A DNA stretch of 55,685 bases, taken from Prevotella sp. GTDB taxonomy: Bacteria; Bacteroidota; Bacteroidia; Bacteroidales; Bacteroidaceae. The notes beneath the pieces were generated by a model. It did not search any database. It saw nothing but the letters and a program-made list of their open reading frames with translations, and was not told the DNA's origin. Both the position numbers and the translations under genes were made by a program. The stretch spans positions 1 to 55,685 of the forward strand of contig JAGCNO010000095.1 of assembly GCA_017645905.1 (NCBI GenBank). Direction: 5' to 3'. The stretch's first letter is position 1. Every line of letters starts with the position of its first letter. Below, piece after piece: positions 1 to 8,333 of the stretch.

Positions 1-1
1 C

Positions 2-1765
2 ACTATCTGTGGCATCATTATTCTCTTCGTAGTCTTAGGCATCTTCTTCATGATCAGCATCGCCGGCATGGTGGCCAGCGGCAGTTCGACCGTCAAGGTG
101 GAGAAGAACTCCGTCCTCGTGCTGAAGATGGACGGCATAGTCGATGAACGGGCCGACGACGGCAATCCCCTGGCCGAACTGCTCGGACAGGCCGACATGT
201 CGATGATGGGCCTCGACGACATCGTGAACGCCATCCGCAAGGCTAAGGACAACGACGACATCAAGGGTATCTACATAGAGGGCGGCGCCACGTCGTACGA
301 CGCTCCCGCCACGGCTCAGCAGGTGCGCGACGCCTTAGAGGACTTCAAGACGAGCGGCAAGTGGGTCGTCGCCTACGCTGACCAGTACACGCAGGGCGCC
401 TACTACGTGAGCACCGTGGCCGACTCGCTGTTCCTGAACAAGACGGGCATGATTGACCTCAAGGGTCTGGGCGGCAAGGGATACTACCTGACCGGACTCT
501 ACGAGAAGGTGGGCGTGCGCTACCAGTGCACCCGCGTGGGAAAATATAAGAGCGCCGTGGAGCGCGTCACCCGCAAGGACATGAGCGAGAACGACCGCGA
601 GCAGCGACTGGCTTACATGCAGGCTATCTGGAAGAACATGAGCGAGGCCATGGCCAAAAGCCGCGGCATCTCTACGGAACAGCTGAACCAGCTGGCCGAC
701 GACAGTATCATGGTCTTCGCCAACATCGACGACTACAAGGCAAACAAGCTCATCGACGGATATTTCTACCCCGAGGACATCAAGAAAGTGATTCGCGGAA
801 AGCTGGGCATCGGCGACGATGACGACATCAACCAGCTGACGCTGAAGGAAATGCTCAACGTGAAGGACAGCAAGAAGGACAAGGGCGACAAGATTGCCGT
901 CTACTATGCCTTCGGCGAGATTATCGACGAGCGCAGCAGCGCCTTCAATACCGAGCACGCCATCATCGGCAAGACGATGGTGAAAGACCTGAACGACCTG
1001 GCCAAGGACGACGACGTGAAGGCTGTCGTGCTGCGTGTGAACTCGCCCGGCGGCAGCGCCAATGCCTCGGAGCAGATATGGCACGCCCTGAAGCAGCTGA
1101 AGGAGAAGAAGCCCATCGTGGTGAGCATGGGCGGATATGCCGCATCGGGCGGCTACATGATCAGCGCCCCGGCCAGCTATATCATCGCCGAGCCGACCAC
1201 CGTGACGGGCTCCATCGGTATCTTCGGACTGGTGCCCAACGCCAGCGAACTGGTAACGGACAAGCTGGGCGTGACATGGGACGGCGTGGCCACGAACAAG
1301 AACACCGACTATGAGACGAACCTCGTCTTTGCCAAGGAGAACGCTGAGGAACTGCGACAGATGCAGAACTACGTGGACCGCGGCTACGAGACGTTCCTCA
1401 ACATCGTGGCCGACGGGCGCGGCATGACCCGCGACGAGGTGCACGAGATAGCTCAGGGCCGTGTGTGGATAGCTACCGACGCCCTGCCCATCAAGCTCGT
1501 CGACCAGCTGGGCTCAATGGACGATGCCGTGAAGAAGGCTGCCGAACTGGCCAGCATCAGCGGCGACTACTACACCGCCAACTATCCTGCTAAGGAGAGC
1601 TGGTTTGAGAACCTCATGAAGTCGGCATCGGAGGAAAAGGGCACGTACCTCGACGAACAGCTGCGCGAGACGCTGGGCGCACTCTACGAGCCCATCATGC
1701 AGGCCCGCAAGGACGCACAGCGCAACCGCCTGCAGGTGAGACTGCCGTATCTGGTCAATATGTAA
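2..1765 (+). CDS. sppA: Signal peptide peptidase SppA, 67K type (5' end outside the window)
   Basis: Membrane-anchored serine protease that degrades leftover signal peptides in the cell envelope. The frame is open from the second base, so the true start lies left of the window. The visible part opens with a hydrophobic anchor (TICGIIILFVVLGIFF), followed by two S49 peptidase modules. The general-base Lys is expected in VGKYKSAVE (about visible residue 180) and the nucleophile Ser in GYAASGGYMIS (about residue 380), after an NSPGGSA loop. This matches the Lys-Ser dyad split between modules in E. coli-type SppA. The first internal ATG is at 50, but starting there would cut the membrane anchor. 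A long composite repeat follows, before lpxK. Confidence 0.93.
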   Translation, partial: TICGIIILFVVLGIFFMISIAGMVASGSSTVKVEKNSVLVLKMDGIVDERADDGNPLAELLGQADMSMMGLDDIVNAIRKAKDNDDIKGIYIEGGATSYDAPATAQQVRDALEDFKTSGKWVVAYADQYTQGAYYVSTVADSLFLNKTGMIDLKGLGGKGYYLTGLYEKVGVRYQCTRVGKYKSAVERVTRKDMSENDREQRLAYMQAIWKNMSEAMAKSRGISTEQLNQLADDSIMVFANIDDYKANKLIDGYFYPEDIKKVIRGKLGIGDDDDINQLTLKEMLNVKDSKKDKGDKIAVYYAFGEIIDERSSAFNTEHAIIGKTMVKDLNDLAKDDDVKAVVLRVNSPGGSANASEQIWHALKQLKEKKPIVVSMGGYAASGGYMISAPASYIIAEPTTVTGSIGIFGLVPNASELVTDKLGVTWDGVATNKNTDYETNLVFAKENAEELRQMQNYVDRGYETFLNIVADGRGMTRDEVHEIAQGRVWIATDALPIKLVDQLGSMDDAVKKAAELASISGDYYTANYPAKESWFENLMKSASEEKGTYLDEQLRETLGALYEPIMQARKDAQRNRLQVRLPYLVNM

Positions 1766-1823
1766 TTCAAACACGATAACCACTAAATTATTTTACCACG
1801 AATTTTTCGAATTTCACGAATTA

Positions 1824-2267
1824 TTCTAATTTCGAGCAATTCAAAAATTAATTCGAGCAATTCGTATAATTCGTAAAATTCGTGGTCAAAGAAAAAAAGT
1901 GGTCAAAGAAATAAAATAATTCAAGTTTCGGAAGTAATGAAGTATCGCATAGCAAAGCCCCGTAGGGGCAAGATAGGGGTAGCCAGCCATTCTTATGGCT
2001 GGTATGTAGAAGCCGCAGGGAAAGCATGCCGTAGGTATGCGATATGCATTACCTATTTATCGCGTACCTACGGCACGCCCGTTACCGCCACCATTTTACC
2101 AGCCATAAGAATGGCTGGCTACCCCTATCAGATGCCTACGGCATCACTATGCTGAACTTCCGAAACTTGAATTTTTCTAATTTCGAGCAATTCAAAATTA
2201 ATTCGAGCAATTCGTGTAATTCGTAAAATTCGTGGTCAAAGAAAAAGTGGTCAAAGAAATAAAATAA
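1824..2267. repeat. Composite repeat: long imperfect palindrome between two AT-rich direct repeats
   Basis: This fills most of the 526-bp gap between sppA and lpxK. Direct repeats of about 95 bp lie at 1824-1919 and 2175-2267 and share motifs such as AATTCGAGC and AATTCGTAA with a 9-bp rhythm. Between them lies an imperfect palindrome of about 254 bp. Its outer arms of 17 nt match perfectly (1919-1935 with 2156-2172). Its middle arms of 31 nt match perfectly (1972-2002 with 2099-2129). Its inner arms (2027-2042 with 2060-2075) have one mismatch. No convincing protein is encoded. It could be a MITE-like or REP-like element; no transposase is nearby. Confidence 0.8.
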
Positions 2268-2291
2268 GTGGTATAGTAATAATTTGCAGTA

Positions 2292-3476
2292 TTGGAAGGG
2301 GACTTCATCAAAATAAACAAGGCGTTGCTGCCGCTGAGCTGGTGCTACGGTCTCGGGGTGCGCTTCAGGAACATGCTCTTCGACATGGACGTGCTGAAGA
2401 GTCAGGCGTTCTCCGTACCCATCATCTCCGTGGGCAACATCACCGTGGGCGGCACGGGCAAAACGCCCCACGTGGAGTTTCTCCTGAACCAGCTGTTAGG
2501 ACTGGGGAAGGTGGCCGTGCTCAGCCGAGGCTACAAGCGCTCCACAAGGGGTTTCGTCCTTGCCGACAGCACGTCCACGGCCAGGACCATCGGCGACGAG
2601 CCCTTCCAGGTGAAACGAAAGTTCCCCAACGCCATCGTCGCCGTTGACAGCGACAGGGTGCGAGGCATCAACCAACTGCTGCAGACCGACCCCGACATCG
2701 ATGTCATCCTCCTTGACGACGCCTTCCAGCACCGCTATGTCAAGCCCGGCATCAACATCCTGCTCGTGGACTACCACCGGCTCATCATCTACGACCGTCT
2801 GCTGCCCGCCGGCCGGATGCGCGAACCGCTCAACGGCAAGAACCGCGCCGACATCGTCATCGTCACGAAGTGTCCCAAGGAGCTGAAGCCCATGGACTAC
2901 CGCGTCATCACGAAGGCCATGGACCTCTATCCCTACCAGCACCTTTTCTTCACCACCTTTAACTATGCGCCGCTGAAGCCGCTGTTCCCACAAGAGGCCA
3001 AGGGAACCAATGGGGCCTGCCCTACCCTGGAAGCCCTTTCCAGCCATAACATCCTGCTGCTGACCGGCATCGCTTCGCCACGACAGCTGAAGGAAGACCT
3101 GGAGCAGTTCACCCCTCACATCACTTCCCTCTCCGTCCCCGACCATCACCGCTTCCGTCAGAAAGACGTGAACAGCATCAACAGCACGTTTGAAGCCCTT
3201 CCCCAGCCGCGCTGCATCATCACCACCGAGAAGGACGCCGCCCGACTGGCAGACGTCGAGGGACTGAGTGACGAAGTCCGACGCAACATCTTTGCGCTGC
3301 CCGTCCACGTGAGCTTCATGCTGGAACAAGAATCTACGTTTAACGAAAATATCTTAGGCTATGTACACAAAAATTCAAGAAACAGCATCCTGGCTAAAGG
3401 AAAGGATGACCACAAACCCAAGGACAGCCATCGTCCTGGGAACGGGACTCGGACAATTAGCTTCCGAAATAACTGA
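2292..3476 (+). CDS. lpxK: Tetraacyldisaccharide 4'-kinase LpxK
   Basis: Adds the 4'-phosphate to the lipid A disaccharide precursor at the inner membrane, the sixth step of lipid A synthesis. The N-terminus (NKALLPLSWCYGLGVRFRN) is the usual membrane-association segment. The P-loop reads GNITVGGTGKTPH near residue 50, and LLDDAFQHRYV near residue 140 is a family signature. About 394 residues. The chosen start is a TTG, because no ATG precedes the conserved N-terminus. The last 116 nt overlap the first codons of the purine nucleoside phosphorylase gene in another frame. The P-loop and DDAFQH motifs make the identification firm; the exact start is less sure. Confidence 0.93.
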   Translation: MEGDFIKINKALLPLSWCYGLGVRFRNMLFDMDVLKSQAFSVPIISVGNITVGGTGKTPHVEFLLNQLLGLGKVAVLSRGYKRSTRGFVLADSTSTARTIGDEPFQVKRKFPNAIVAVDSDRVRGINQLLQTDPDIDVILLDDAFQHRYVKPGINILLVDYHRLIIYDRLLPAGRMREPLNGKNRADIVIVTKCPKELKPMDYRVITKAMDLYPYQHLFFTTFNYAPLKPLFPQEAKGTNGACPTLEALSSHNILLLTGIASPRQLKEDLEQFTPHITSLSVPDHHRFRQKDVNSINSTFEALPQPRCIITTEKDAARLADVEGLSDEVRRNIFALPVHVSFMLEQESTFNENILGYVHKNSRNSILAKGKDDHKPKDSHRPGNGTRTISFRNN

Positions 3477-4233
3477 CACCCAAGAGTTTCCTTACTCCGA
3501 AATTCCCAACTTCCCCGTCTCTACGGTCGAGGGCCACAGCGGCAAGCTCATCTTCGGCAAGCTGGGCGGCATCGACATCATGGCCATGCAGGGCCGTTTC
3601 CACTACTACGAGGGCTACACGATGAAGGAAGTGACGTTCCCCGTTCGTGTGATGTACGAACTGGGCATCAAGACGCTCTTCGTCTCGAACGCCGCCGGCG
3701 GCATGAACCCCGGCTTCAAGATCGGCGACCTGATGGTCATCACCGACCACATCAATTTCTTCCCTGAGCACCCACTGCGTGGCAAGAACTTCCCCACCGG
3801 TCCCCGCTTCCCCGACATGCACCAGACCTACGACCCGTCGCTCATCAAGCTGGCAGGAATGATTGCCCGCGAGAAGAGGATTCGTCTGCAGTATGGCGTC
3901 TACATGGGCGTTCAAGGTCCGACCTTCGAGACCCCGGCAGAATATAAGATGTATCGTGCGCTGGGAGGCGACACCGTGGGCATGAGCACCGTGCCAGAGG
4001 TCATCGTGGCCCACCACTGCGGCATCCGTGTCTTTGGCATCAGCATCGTCACCGACCTGGGCGGCTTCGACATTCCCGTCGAGGTGAGCCACGAGGAGGT
4101 GCAGGAGGCTGCCAACAAGGCACAGCCCATCATGACCGAACTGATGCGTGAGATGATTGTGAGGTCGGAGAAGGTGGAGAGCCGCAAAGTGCAGAAGATC
4201 AATCCCGAACACCCCACTGAAGGATGGAAATAG
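3361..4233 (+). CDS. punA: Purine nucleoside phosphorylase (trimeric class)
   Basis: Cleaves purine nucleosides with phosphate to free base and (deoxy)ribose-1-phosphate, for purine salvage in the cytoplasm. 290 residues, normal for the trimeric PNP/MTAP family. Visible motifs: the phosphate loop GTGLGQLA (residue about 27), GHSGKLIFG, QGRFHYYEGY, SNAAGGMNPGF, and the base-binding VGMSTVPEVIVAHH with VTDLGG. The ATG at 3361 gives the typical start (MYTKIQETASWLK), although it lies inside the end of lpxK. Its 3' end overlaps thiL by 10 nt, so lpxK, this gene and thiL are probably co-transcribed and translationally coupled. Confidence 0.95.
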   Translation: MYTKIQETASWLKERMTTNPRTAIVLGTGLGQLASEITDTQEFPYSEIPNFPVSTVEGHSGKLIFGKLGGIDIMAMQGRFHYYEGYTMKEVTFPVRVMYELGIKTLFVSNAAGGMNPGFKIGDLMVITDHINFFPEHPLRGKNFPTGPRFPDMHQTYDPSLIKLAGMIAREKRIRLQYGVYMGVQGPTFETPAEYKMYRALGGDTVGMSTVPEVIVAHHCGIRVFGISIVTDLGGFDIPVEVSHEEVQEAANKAQPIMTELMREMIVRSEKVESRKVQKINPEHPTEGWK

Positions 4234-5336
4234 CTCAGCTCGGAGAATTCGGACTCATCGACCGCCTCACCAAGGACGTCACGCCGAAGAACGAGAGCAC
4301 GCTGAAGGGTGTGGGCGACGACTGCGCCGTGCTCCACTATCCCGACAGGGAAGTGCTCGTCACCACGGACATGCTCATGGAGGGCGTGCACTTCGACCTG
4401 ACGTACATCGACCTGAAGCATCTGGGCTATAAGTCGGCGATGGTGAACATCAGCGACATCTTCGCCATGAACGGCACGCCGCGGCAGCTGACCGTCTCGC
4501 TGGCCCTGAGCAAGCGCTTCACCGTGGAGGACATCGAGACCTTCTACCAGGGGCTGCGCCTGGCCTGTGAGAAATGGGGCGTAGACATCGTTGGCGGCGA
4601 CACCACGAGCAGCTACACCGGCATGGCCATCAGCATCACCTGCATCGGCGAAGCCCGCCGCGAGGACATCGTCTACCGCAACGGGGCTCGTAACACCGAC
4701 CTCATCTGTGTCTCGGGCGACCTCGGTGCCGCCTACATGGGCCTGCAGCTATTAGAGCGGGAGAAAAGCGTCTACTACGGGCAATATAATGACTTGAAGA
4801 AGAAAATAGCGGAGGCTAAGGCGGCAGGAGACGAAGGAAGGCTAAAGTCTCTCAACGAGCAACTCTCAGCTCTCAACGACTTCCAGCCGGAGTTCGCTGG
4901 CAAGGAGTACCTCATCCAGCGGCAGATGCAGACCGAGGCCCGGGGTGACATCATCGAGAAGCTGCGGCTGGCCGGCATACGGCCCACGGCGATGATGGAC
5001 ATCAGCGACGGTCTCTCGTCGGAACTAATGCATATCTGCAAGCAAAGCCACTGCGGCTGCCGCATCTTCGAGAAGAACATCCCCATCGACTACCAGACGG
5101 CTGTCATGGCTGAGGAGATGGAGATGAACGTCACCACCTGCGCCCTCAACGGCGGCGAGGACTACGAACTGCTCTTCACCGTGCCCATCGGCGACCTGGA
5201 GAAAGTACAGGAAATCGAAGACGTGCACCTCATCGGACACATCACCGAGGAGAAGTTCGGCCACATCCTCGTCACCCGCGACGACCAGGAGTTCGAGCTC
5301 AAAGCCCAGGGATGGAACCCGCTGAGCGACGCTTAA
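4224..5336 (+). CDS. thiL: Thiamine-monophosphate kinase
   Basis: Phosphorylates thiamine monophosphate to the active cofactor thiamine diphosphate. The AIR-synthase-like fold shows GDDCAVL near residue 32, TTDMLMEGVHFD, NISDIFAMNG, IVGGDTTSS, DISDGLSSEL and GGEDYELLFTV, all conserved in ThiL. It overlaps the phosphorylase gene by 10 nt. About residues 190-225 form an extra charged segment not expected in compact ThiL proteins. Part of it (nt 4849-4876) is a degenerate 7-bp tandem repeat read in frame, so this loop probably grew by repeat insertion. Confidence 0.95.
   Translation: MEIAQLGEFGLIDRLTKDVTPKNESTLKGVGDDCAVLHYPDREVLVTTDMLMEGVHFDLTYIDLKHLGYKSAMVNISDIFAMNGTPRQLTVSLALSKRFTVEDIETFYQGLRLACEKWGVDIVGGDTTSSYTGMAISITCIGEARREDIVYRNGARNTDLICVSGDLGAAYMGLQLLEREKSVYYGQYNDLKKKIAEAKAAGDEGRLKSLNEQLSALNDFQPEFAGKEYLIQRQMQTEARGDIIEKLRLAGIRPTAMMDISDGLSSELMHICKQSHCGCRIFEKNIPIDYQTAVMAEEMEMNVTTCALNGGEDYELLFTVPIGDLEKVQEIEDVHLIGHITEEKFGHILVTRDDQEFELKAQGWNPLSDA
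4849..4876. repeat. In-frame 7-bp repeat inside thiL
   Basis: Four degenerate heptads of type CTCTCAA in a row. They encode part of SLNEQLSALND within the extra loop of ThiL. Confidence 0.7.
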
Positions 5337-5355
5337 CTCTGAACACTCAACTAAA
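5335..5355. repeat. 7-bp repeat in the thiL-lipoprotein spacer
   Basis: Three degenerate heptads of type AACTCTG begin within the thiL stop codon and end 5 nt before the next ATG. They form almost the whole spacer. Confidence 0.55.
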
Positions 5356-5360
5356 AGCCT

Positions 5361-5783
5361 ATGAAAAAGAACTATATCCGTGTACGTAACGCCCTGATGA
5401 CCAAGGCCCTGACATTGCTGGGCTTCAGTTCTCCGCTGGCCCTGATGGCATGTTATGGCACGCCCACTACCGGCTATCCCACCGAGACCTATATGGAGGT
5501 AAAAGAGCTGAGCGCTCTGAAGGGTGACTCGACGAGCCTCTCCATCGTGGCCGAGGGCAAATGGGAGGTGGTCTCTGTGCCCGACTTCCTTACCGTGTCG
5601 GCCGACAGCGGTGAAGGCACCTCTTGGATTACCGTCAAAGCCGCCGAGGACAACCAGACCGGTGAATACCGCGAGGGACAGATTGTCATCCGCGATGAGA
5701 CTGGCGAGCAGAGCCTGTCCGTCTGCCAACTGCCATTAGAGGAAGTACAGGAAGAAGTAACTGAAGACCCAATGGAAGACTAA
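5361..5783 (+). CDS. Small lipoprotein with a BACON-like beta-sandwich domain
   Basis: 140 residues. The N-terminus is basic, then hydrophobic, and ends in a lipobox-like LALMAC (Cys about residue 31), so it is probably exported and lipidated. Residues about 45-125 fit one BACON-type domain: VPDFLTVSADSGEGTSWITVKAAEDNQTGEYREGQIVIRD has the usual order of short strands (shown here only as a position guide, residues 74 onward). BACON domains often take part in binding carbohydrate or mucin, but no partner is evident here. The tail is acidic. It follows thiL by 24 nt and precedes rlpA by 4 nt, so it is likely in the same operon. The lipobox and fold are inferred from pattern alone. Confidence 0.7.
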   Translation: MKKNYIRVRNALMTKALTLLGFSSPLALMACYGTPTTGYPTETYMEVKELSALKGDSTSLSIVAEGKWEVVSVPDFLTVSADSGEGTSWITVKAAEDNQTGEYREGQIVIRDETGEQSLSVCQLPLEEVQEEVTEDPMED

Positions 5784-5787
5784 CACG

Positions 5788-6243
5788 ATGCGCTGTTGCT
5801 GGTGTGTCATATTCAGCCTGTTGTGCTGCTGTGCCTATGCCCAGCAGCAGTCGGGCATTGCCTCCTACTACGCCAAGTCGGCCACCGGCGCCCGGACTGC
5901 CAATGGCGAGCGTCTGCACCACGACAGCCTGACGTGTGCCCACCGTTCACAGCCTTTCGGGACACGGCTGAAAGTAACCTGTCCCGTTACCGACCGCACC
6001 GTCGTAGTACGTGTCAACGACCGCGGTCCTTTTGTGCGCGGCCGTATCATCGACCTCTCATGGGGAGCGGCACGCCAGCTGGGCATCCTCACCATGGGAC
6101 TGGCCAAGGTGACGGTCGAACCGGCAATTCCTATTAACTACATTGTACTGCCATTAGACACGCTCCACAAGAAGGTGGAACTGCCCACTATTTACGAAGA
6201 ATTAGAGCAAGAGGTCTTACCGTTAAGAATCCCCTTGCCCTAA
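5788..6243 (+). CDS. rlpA: RlpA-like double-psi beta-barrel protein (septal ring lytic transglycosylase family)
   Basis: Secreted protein of 151 residues. A short hydrophobic signal ends near CCAYAQ. The RlpA/DPBB domain follows: SGIASYYAKSATGARTANGE (residues about 22-41), then FGTRLKVTC, VVVRVNDRGPFV and GRIIDLSWGAARQLGI. In E. coli and Pseudomonas, RlpA cleaves peptidoglycan strands lacking stem peptides. This protein has no SPOR domain, as is common for short Bacteroidetes versions, so its substrate is not certain. The conserved His/Asp region of the barrel appears present (NDRGPF). It ends close to the convergent gene at 6262. Confidence 0.85.
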   Translation: MRCCWCVIFSLLCCCAYAQQQSGIASYYAKSATGARTANGERLHHDSLTCAHRSQPFGTRLKVTCPVTDRTVVVRVNDRGPFVRGRIIDLSWGAARQLGILTMGLAKVTVEPAIPINYIVLPLDTLHKKVELPTIYEELEQEVLPLRIPLP

Positions 6244-6267
6244 TTATTCATTTTTCAATCTTCAATC
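6244..6267. repeat. 7-bp repeat between convergent genes
   Basis: Three heptads of type TTTTTCA fill the 18-nt gap between rlpA and the convergent lipoprotein gene. The stop codon of the leftward gene lies inside the repeat. Confidence 0.55.
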
Positions 6268-7059
6268 CCTGAAACCTTTCGCCGTCGGTATGGTGTAGTA
6301 GCGTGTCTGCGAGCTTACAACGTGCTGCCGATGCGATACGCCGACCATCACCTTTATCTCGCCCTCCTTCAGTTTCTTGCCGCCAACGATGGTAGCCGTG
6401 TACCTGATGCCCTGATGCGGGGCGATGCTCTCAATGCGCAGATTAGGCGAAATCTTCACATGCTTGTTGCCAGTCACTTCGCCCACTATCGGAAGCACGT
6501 CGAAGATGGGTTTTCCAGACATATTGAAAATCTCGAACCTCACCGTGCACTCCTCGCCACGTGTGAGGACGCCGTCGCGATTTTTCTCAGTGATGGCAGC
6601 ATTGCGAATCTCCAACGTCGGCTCGCTGCTCAGGCTTTTGCTGACAGTACCTTTAGGACCATTACCCTCGGGACCGGCAATGCCAAAGTCCACACGGTCG
6701 TCGCCACGCCCACGGTCATCGTAGTCGCTCTCGTCATACCTTGACCGCTCGCGATTGTCGTAGCCGCTGTTGCGATCATAGCTGTCGGAGCGTTGGCGCC
6801 GACGTTCACGTGCAGCCTCCATTTGTCGTTCCTCACGTGCATTCTCCGTTGCAGCACCGATGGCTGCACCGGTAGCAACACCACTCACCGTACCTATGAG
6901 TGCACCCCAGTCGTGGCCACGGCCACCGCCCGTGATACCACCAATGGCCGAACCGAGGACATAACCGAAGTGACCACCCGTGACGGCACCCTGGCCGGCA
7001 TCGTAACAGCTGGAGAGCAGCAAGGCTCCACCTAACAATAATAACAGATTCCTTTTCAT
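6262..7059 (-). CDS. Lipoprotein with glycine-zipper segment and charged linker
   Basis: 265 residues, not recognised as a characterised protein. It begins with a lipoprotein signal (MKRNLLLLLGGALLLSSC, Cys at 18). A glycine-rich stretch follows (GGHFGYVLGSAIGGITGGG, then GTVSGVATGAAIGAATE, residues about 27-70) that resembles the glycine-zipper 2TM motif of outer-membrane-associated proteins. Residues about 75-125 are low-complexity Arg/Asp/Tyr-rich. Residues about 145-260 look like a beta-sandwich (LEIRNAAITEKNRDGVLTRG, residues 148-167), similar to domains that bind or decorate the envelope. It is monocistronic with its own canonical promoter at 7089-7119. Confidence 0.75.
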   Translation of the reverse strand: MKRNLLLLLGGALLLSSCYDAGQGAVTGGHFGYVLGSAIGGITGGGRGHDWGALIGTVSGVATGAAIGAATENAREERQMEAARERRRQRSDSYDRNSGYDNRERSRYDESDYDDRGRGDDRVDFGIAGPEGNGPKGTVSKSLSSEPTLEIRNAAITEKNRDGVLTRGEECTVRFEIFNMSGKPIFDVLPIVGEVTGNKHVKISPNLRIESIAPHQGIRYTATIVGGKKLKEGEIKVMVGVSHRQHVVSSQTRYYTIPTAKGFRD

Positions 7060-7088
7060 AGTCGCAATGTTTGAGTTGTTTGACGCTG

Positions 7089-7119
7089 CAAAATTATTCT
7101 TTTTTTCGTTCCTGCCAAA
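7089..7119 (-). promoter_or_regulatory. Sigma-A type promoter for the glycine-zipper lipoprotein
   Basis: On the minus strand TTTG (7119-7116) and TAATTTTG (7096-7089) are separated by 19 bp, a very good match to the Bacteroidetes consensus. The ATG follows 29 nt downstream. Confidence 0.8.
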
Positions 7120-7178
7120 GGGAATTCCCCGAATTGTGAGAGGAAAATCCCTAAACAGCTGAGAGAGGTTCCGACTTT

Positions 7179-7262
7179 AAGCCGTTCTTTCTGCCAGAAT
7201 AAGCCGTTCTTTCTATAAGAAAAAGCCGTTCTTTCTATAAGAAAAAGCCGTTCTTTCTCTAA
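7179..7262. repeat. 22-bp array, locus 1 (4 units)
   Basis: The core GCCGTTCTTTCT starts at 7181, 7203, 7225 and 7247, exactly 22 bp apart. It lies between the end of the leftward acetyltransferase gene and the promoter of the leftward lipoprotein gene. Confidence 0.9.
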
Positions 7263-7264
7263 GG

Positions 7265-8326
7265 CTAATCACGGTAGAACCAGGAGAAGAGCCTGTTGAG
7301 CCAGCCTATGGAGCAGCGGAACCAGCGGTAGGTGCTCGTGGGCTTCCCTCCGAAGCTGAGGATGAAGTCGCGGAAGGCGTTCTTCTGGAAGGGCAGTCCC
7401 ACGTCCATGAAATAGATGTGCTCATAGCCCTGCTCATACGACGACTTGATGGCGTGCCAGATGGTGAGCACGTCGGGCCTAAGCCAGACATAGCTCTTAC
7501 GGCGGTAGGCGGCATACAAGAGGTAGGCCTGCCGCTGACTGTAGGCCACCGCCGAACAGCCCACCACGTGACCGTGATAGCGGGTAAGGAACAGCCGTCC
7601 GTTGGGTGATGGGTGGTGGGTGGTGGGTGTTAGAGTCGTCCGTTGGGTGATGGGTGGTGGGTGGTGGGTGTTAGAGTCGTCTTGGGTGAGAGAGGCTTGC
7701 AGTCCGCGGAAGAACTCGTCGGCAGGTATGTAGCGCTTGGGCTTCGTCCAGTTATGGTGGCGCAGCAGTTTTATGAATGAGCGGAAGTCTTCGTCGGTCT
7801 GCACCTCGTCGGTGACAATGCCCCGCTCGTATGCATGGTTGATACGCCGCAGCATCTGCTCGCTGAGACGCTCCTCGGGTGTACGGGAATGGAGCGAGTT
7901 GTGGATGCTCATCCATCGCACGGGGAAATAGCCACAGTCGCGGAACTGACTGTAGCCCATCATCTTCTGCGAGAGATTACTGAACTCAATGTAGAGAATC
8001 CAGCGTCCCAGCCGGTCGGTCAGCGCACGCAGCATGAGACCAAAGAGCTCTGTTTTCAGGTCATCACGGGCATAGACACCCTCGCCCAGCACACGGCAGT
8101 GACGGTACAGATAGGGCGGGAACCACGACGTGCGGTAGCGCACCACGGCCAACAACTGGGCTACGACGCTGCCGTCGGGTGTTTCTACGGTGACAAGATA
8201 GGGCTTTTGGCGGGGTGTGTTGCGGCACAGCATGAAAAACTGAGTACTGTGAAAGAAATCATCAGTCAGCAACCCAGAAGGAAACGTGCCGGGCGAGGTG
8301 TATATGCGGGCCTCATAGTCGCTCAT
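7265..8326 (-). CDS. GNAT/FemAB-like acyltransferase
   Basis: About 353 residues, resembling the double-GNAT (FemAB/Acetyltransf_6) proteins that transfer acyl or aminoacyl groups. The closest visible match is the C-terminal GNAT part (VVGCSAVAYSQRQAYLLYAA and GYEHIYFMDVGLPFQKNAFR). The substrate is unknown. I chose the ATG at 8326 (MSDYEARIY) over an upstream TTG, because the -7 element TATCTTTG ends only 6 nt before that ATG; the message would be almost leaderless. Between the two halves sits a 41-bp tandem duplication (7597-7678) translated in two different frames. Loss or gain of a single copy would shift the frame. Confidence 0.75.
   Translation of the reverse strand: MSDYEARIYTSPGTFPSGLLTDDFFHSTQFFMLCRNTPRQKPYLVTVETPDGSVVAQLLAVVRYRTSWFPPYLYRHCRVLGEGVYARDDLKTELFGLMLRALTDRLGRWILYIEFSNLSQKMMGYSQFRDCGYFPVRWMSIHNSLHSRTPEERLSEQMLRRINHAYERGIVTDEVQTDEDFRSFIKLLRHHNWTKPKRYIPADEFFRGLQASLTQDDSNTHHPPPITQRTTLTPTTHHPSPNGRLFLTRYHGHVVGCSAVAYSQRQAYLLYAAYRRKSYVWLRPDVLTIWHAIKSSYEQGYEHIYFMDVGLPFQKNAFRDFILSFGGKPTSTYRWFRCSIGWLNRLFSWFYRD
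7597..7678. repeat. 41-bp tandem duplication built of 7-bp units, in frame in the acyltransferase gene
   Basis: Two copies of a 41-bp unit made of heptads such as GGTGGGT. On the coding strand the first reads as DSNTHHPPPITQR and the second as TLTPTTHHPSPNG: the same DNA in two frames. Confidence 0.9.
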
Positions 8327-8333
8327 ACGCGGC

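Noticed and set aside
335-1444. Long minus-strand frame under sppA
   Set aside because: His/Val/Leu-rich shadow of a GC-rich gene; no motif, and the plus-strand protein is clearly SppA.
7179-7262. 22-bp arrays as CRISPR
   Set aside because: The units follow each other without unique 30-nt spacers, each array has only 4-5 units, and no cas gene is present.
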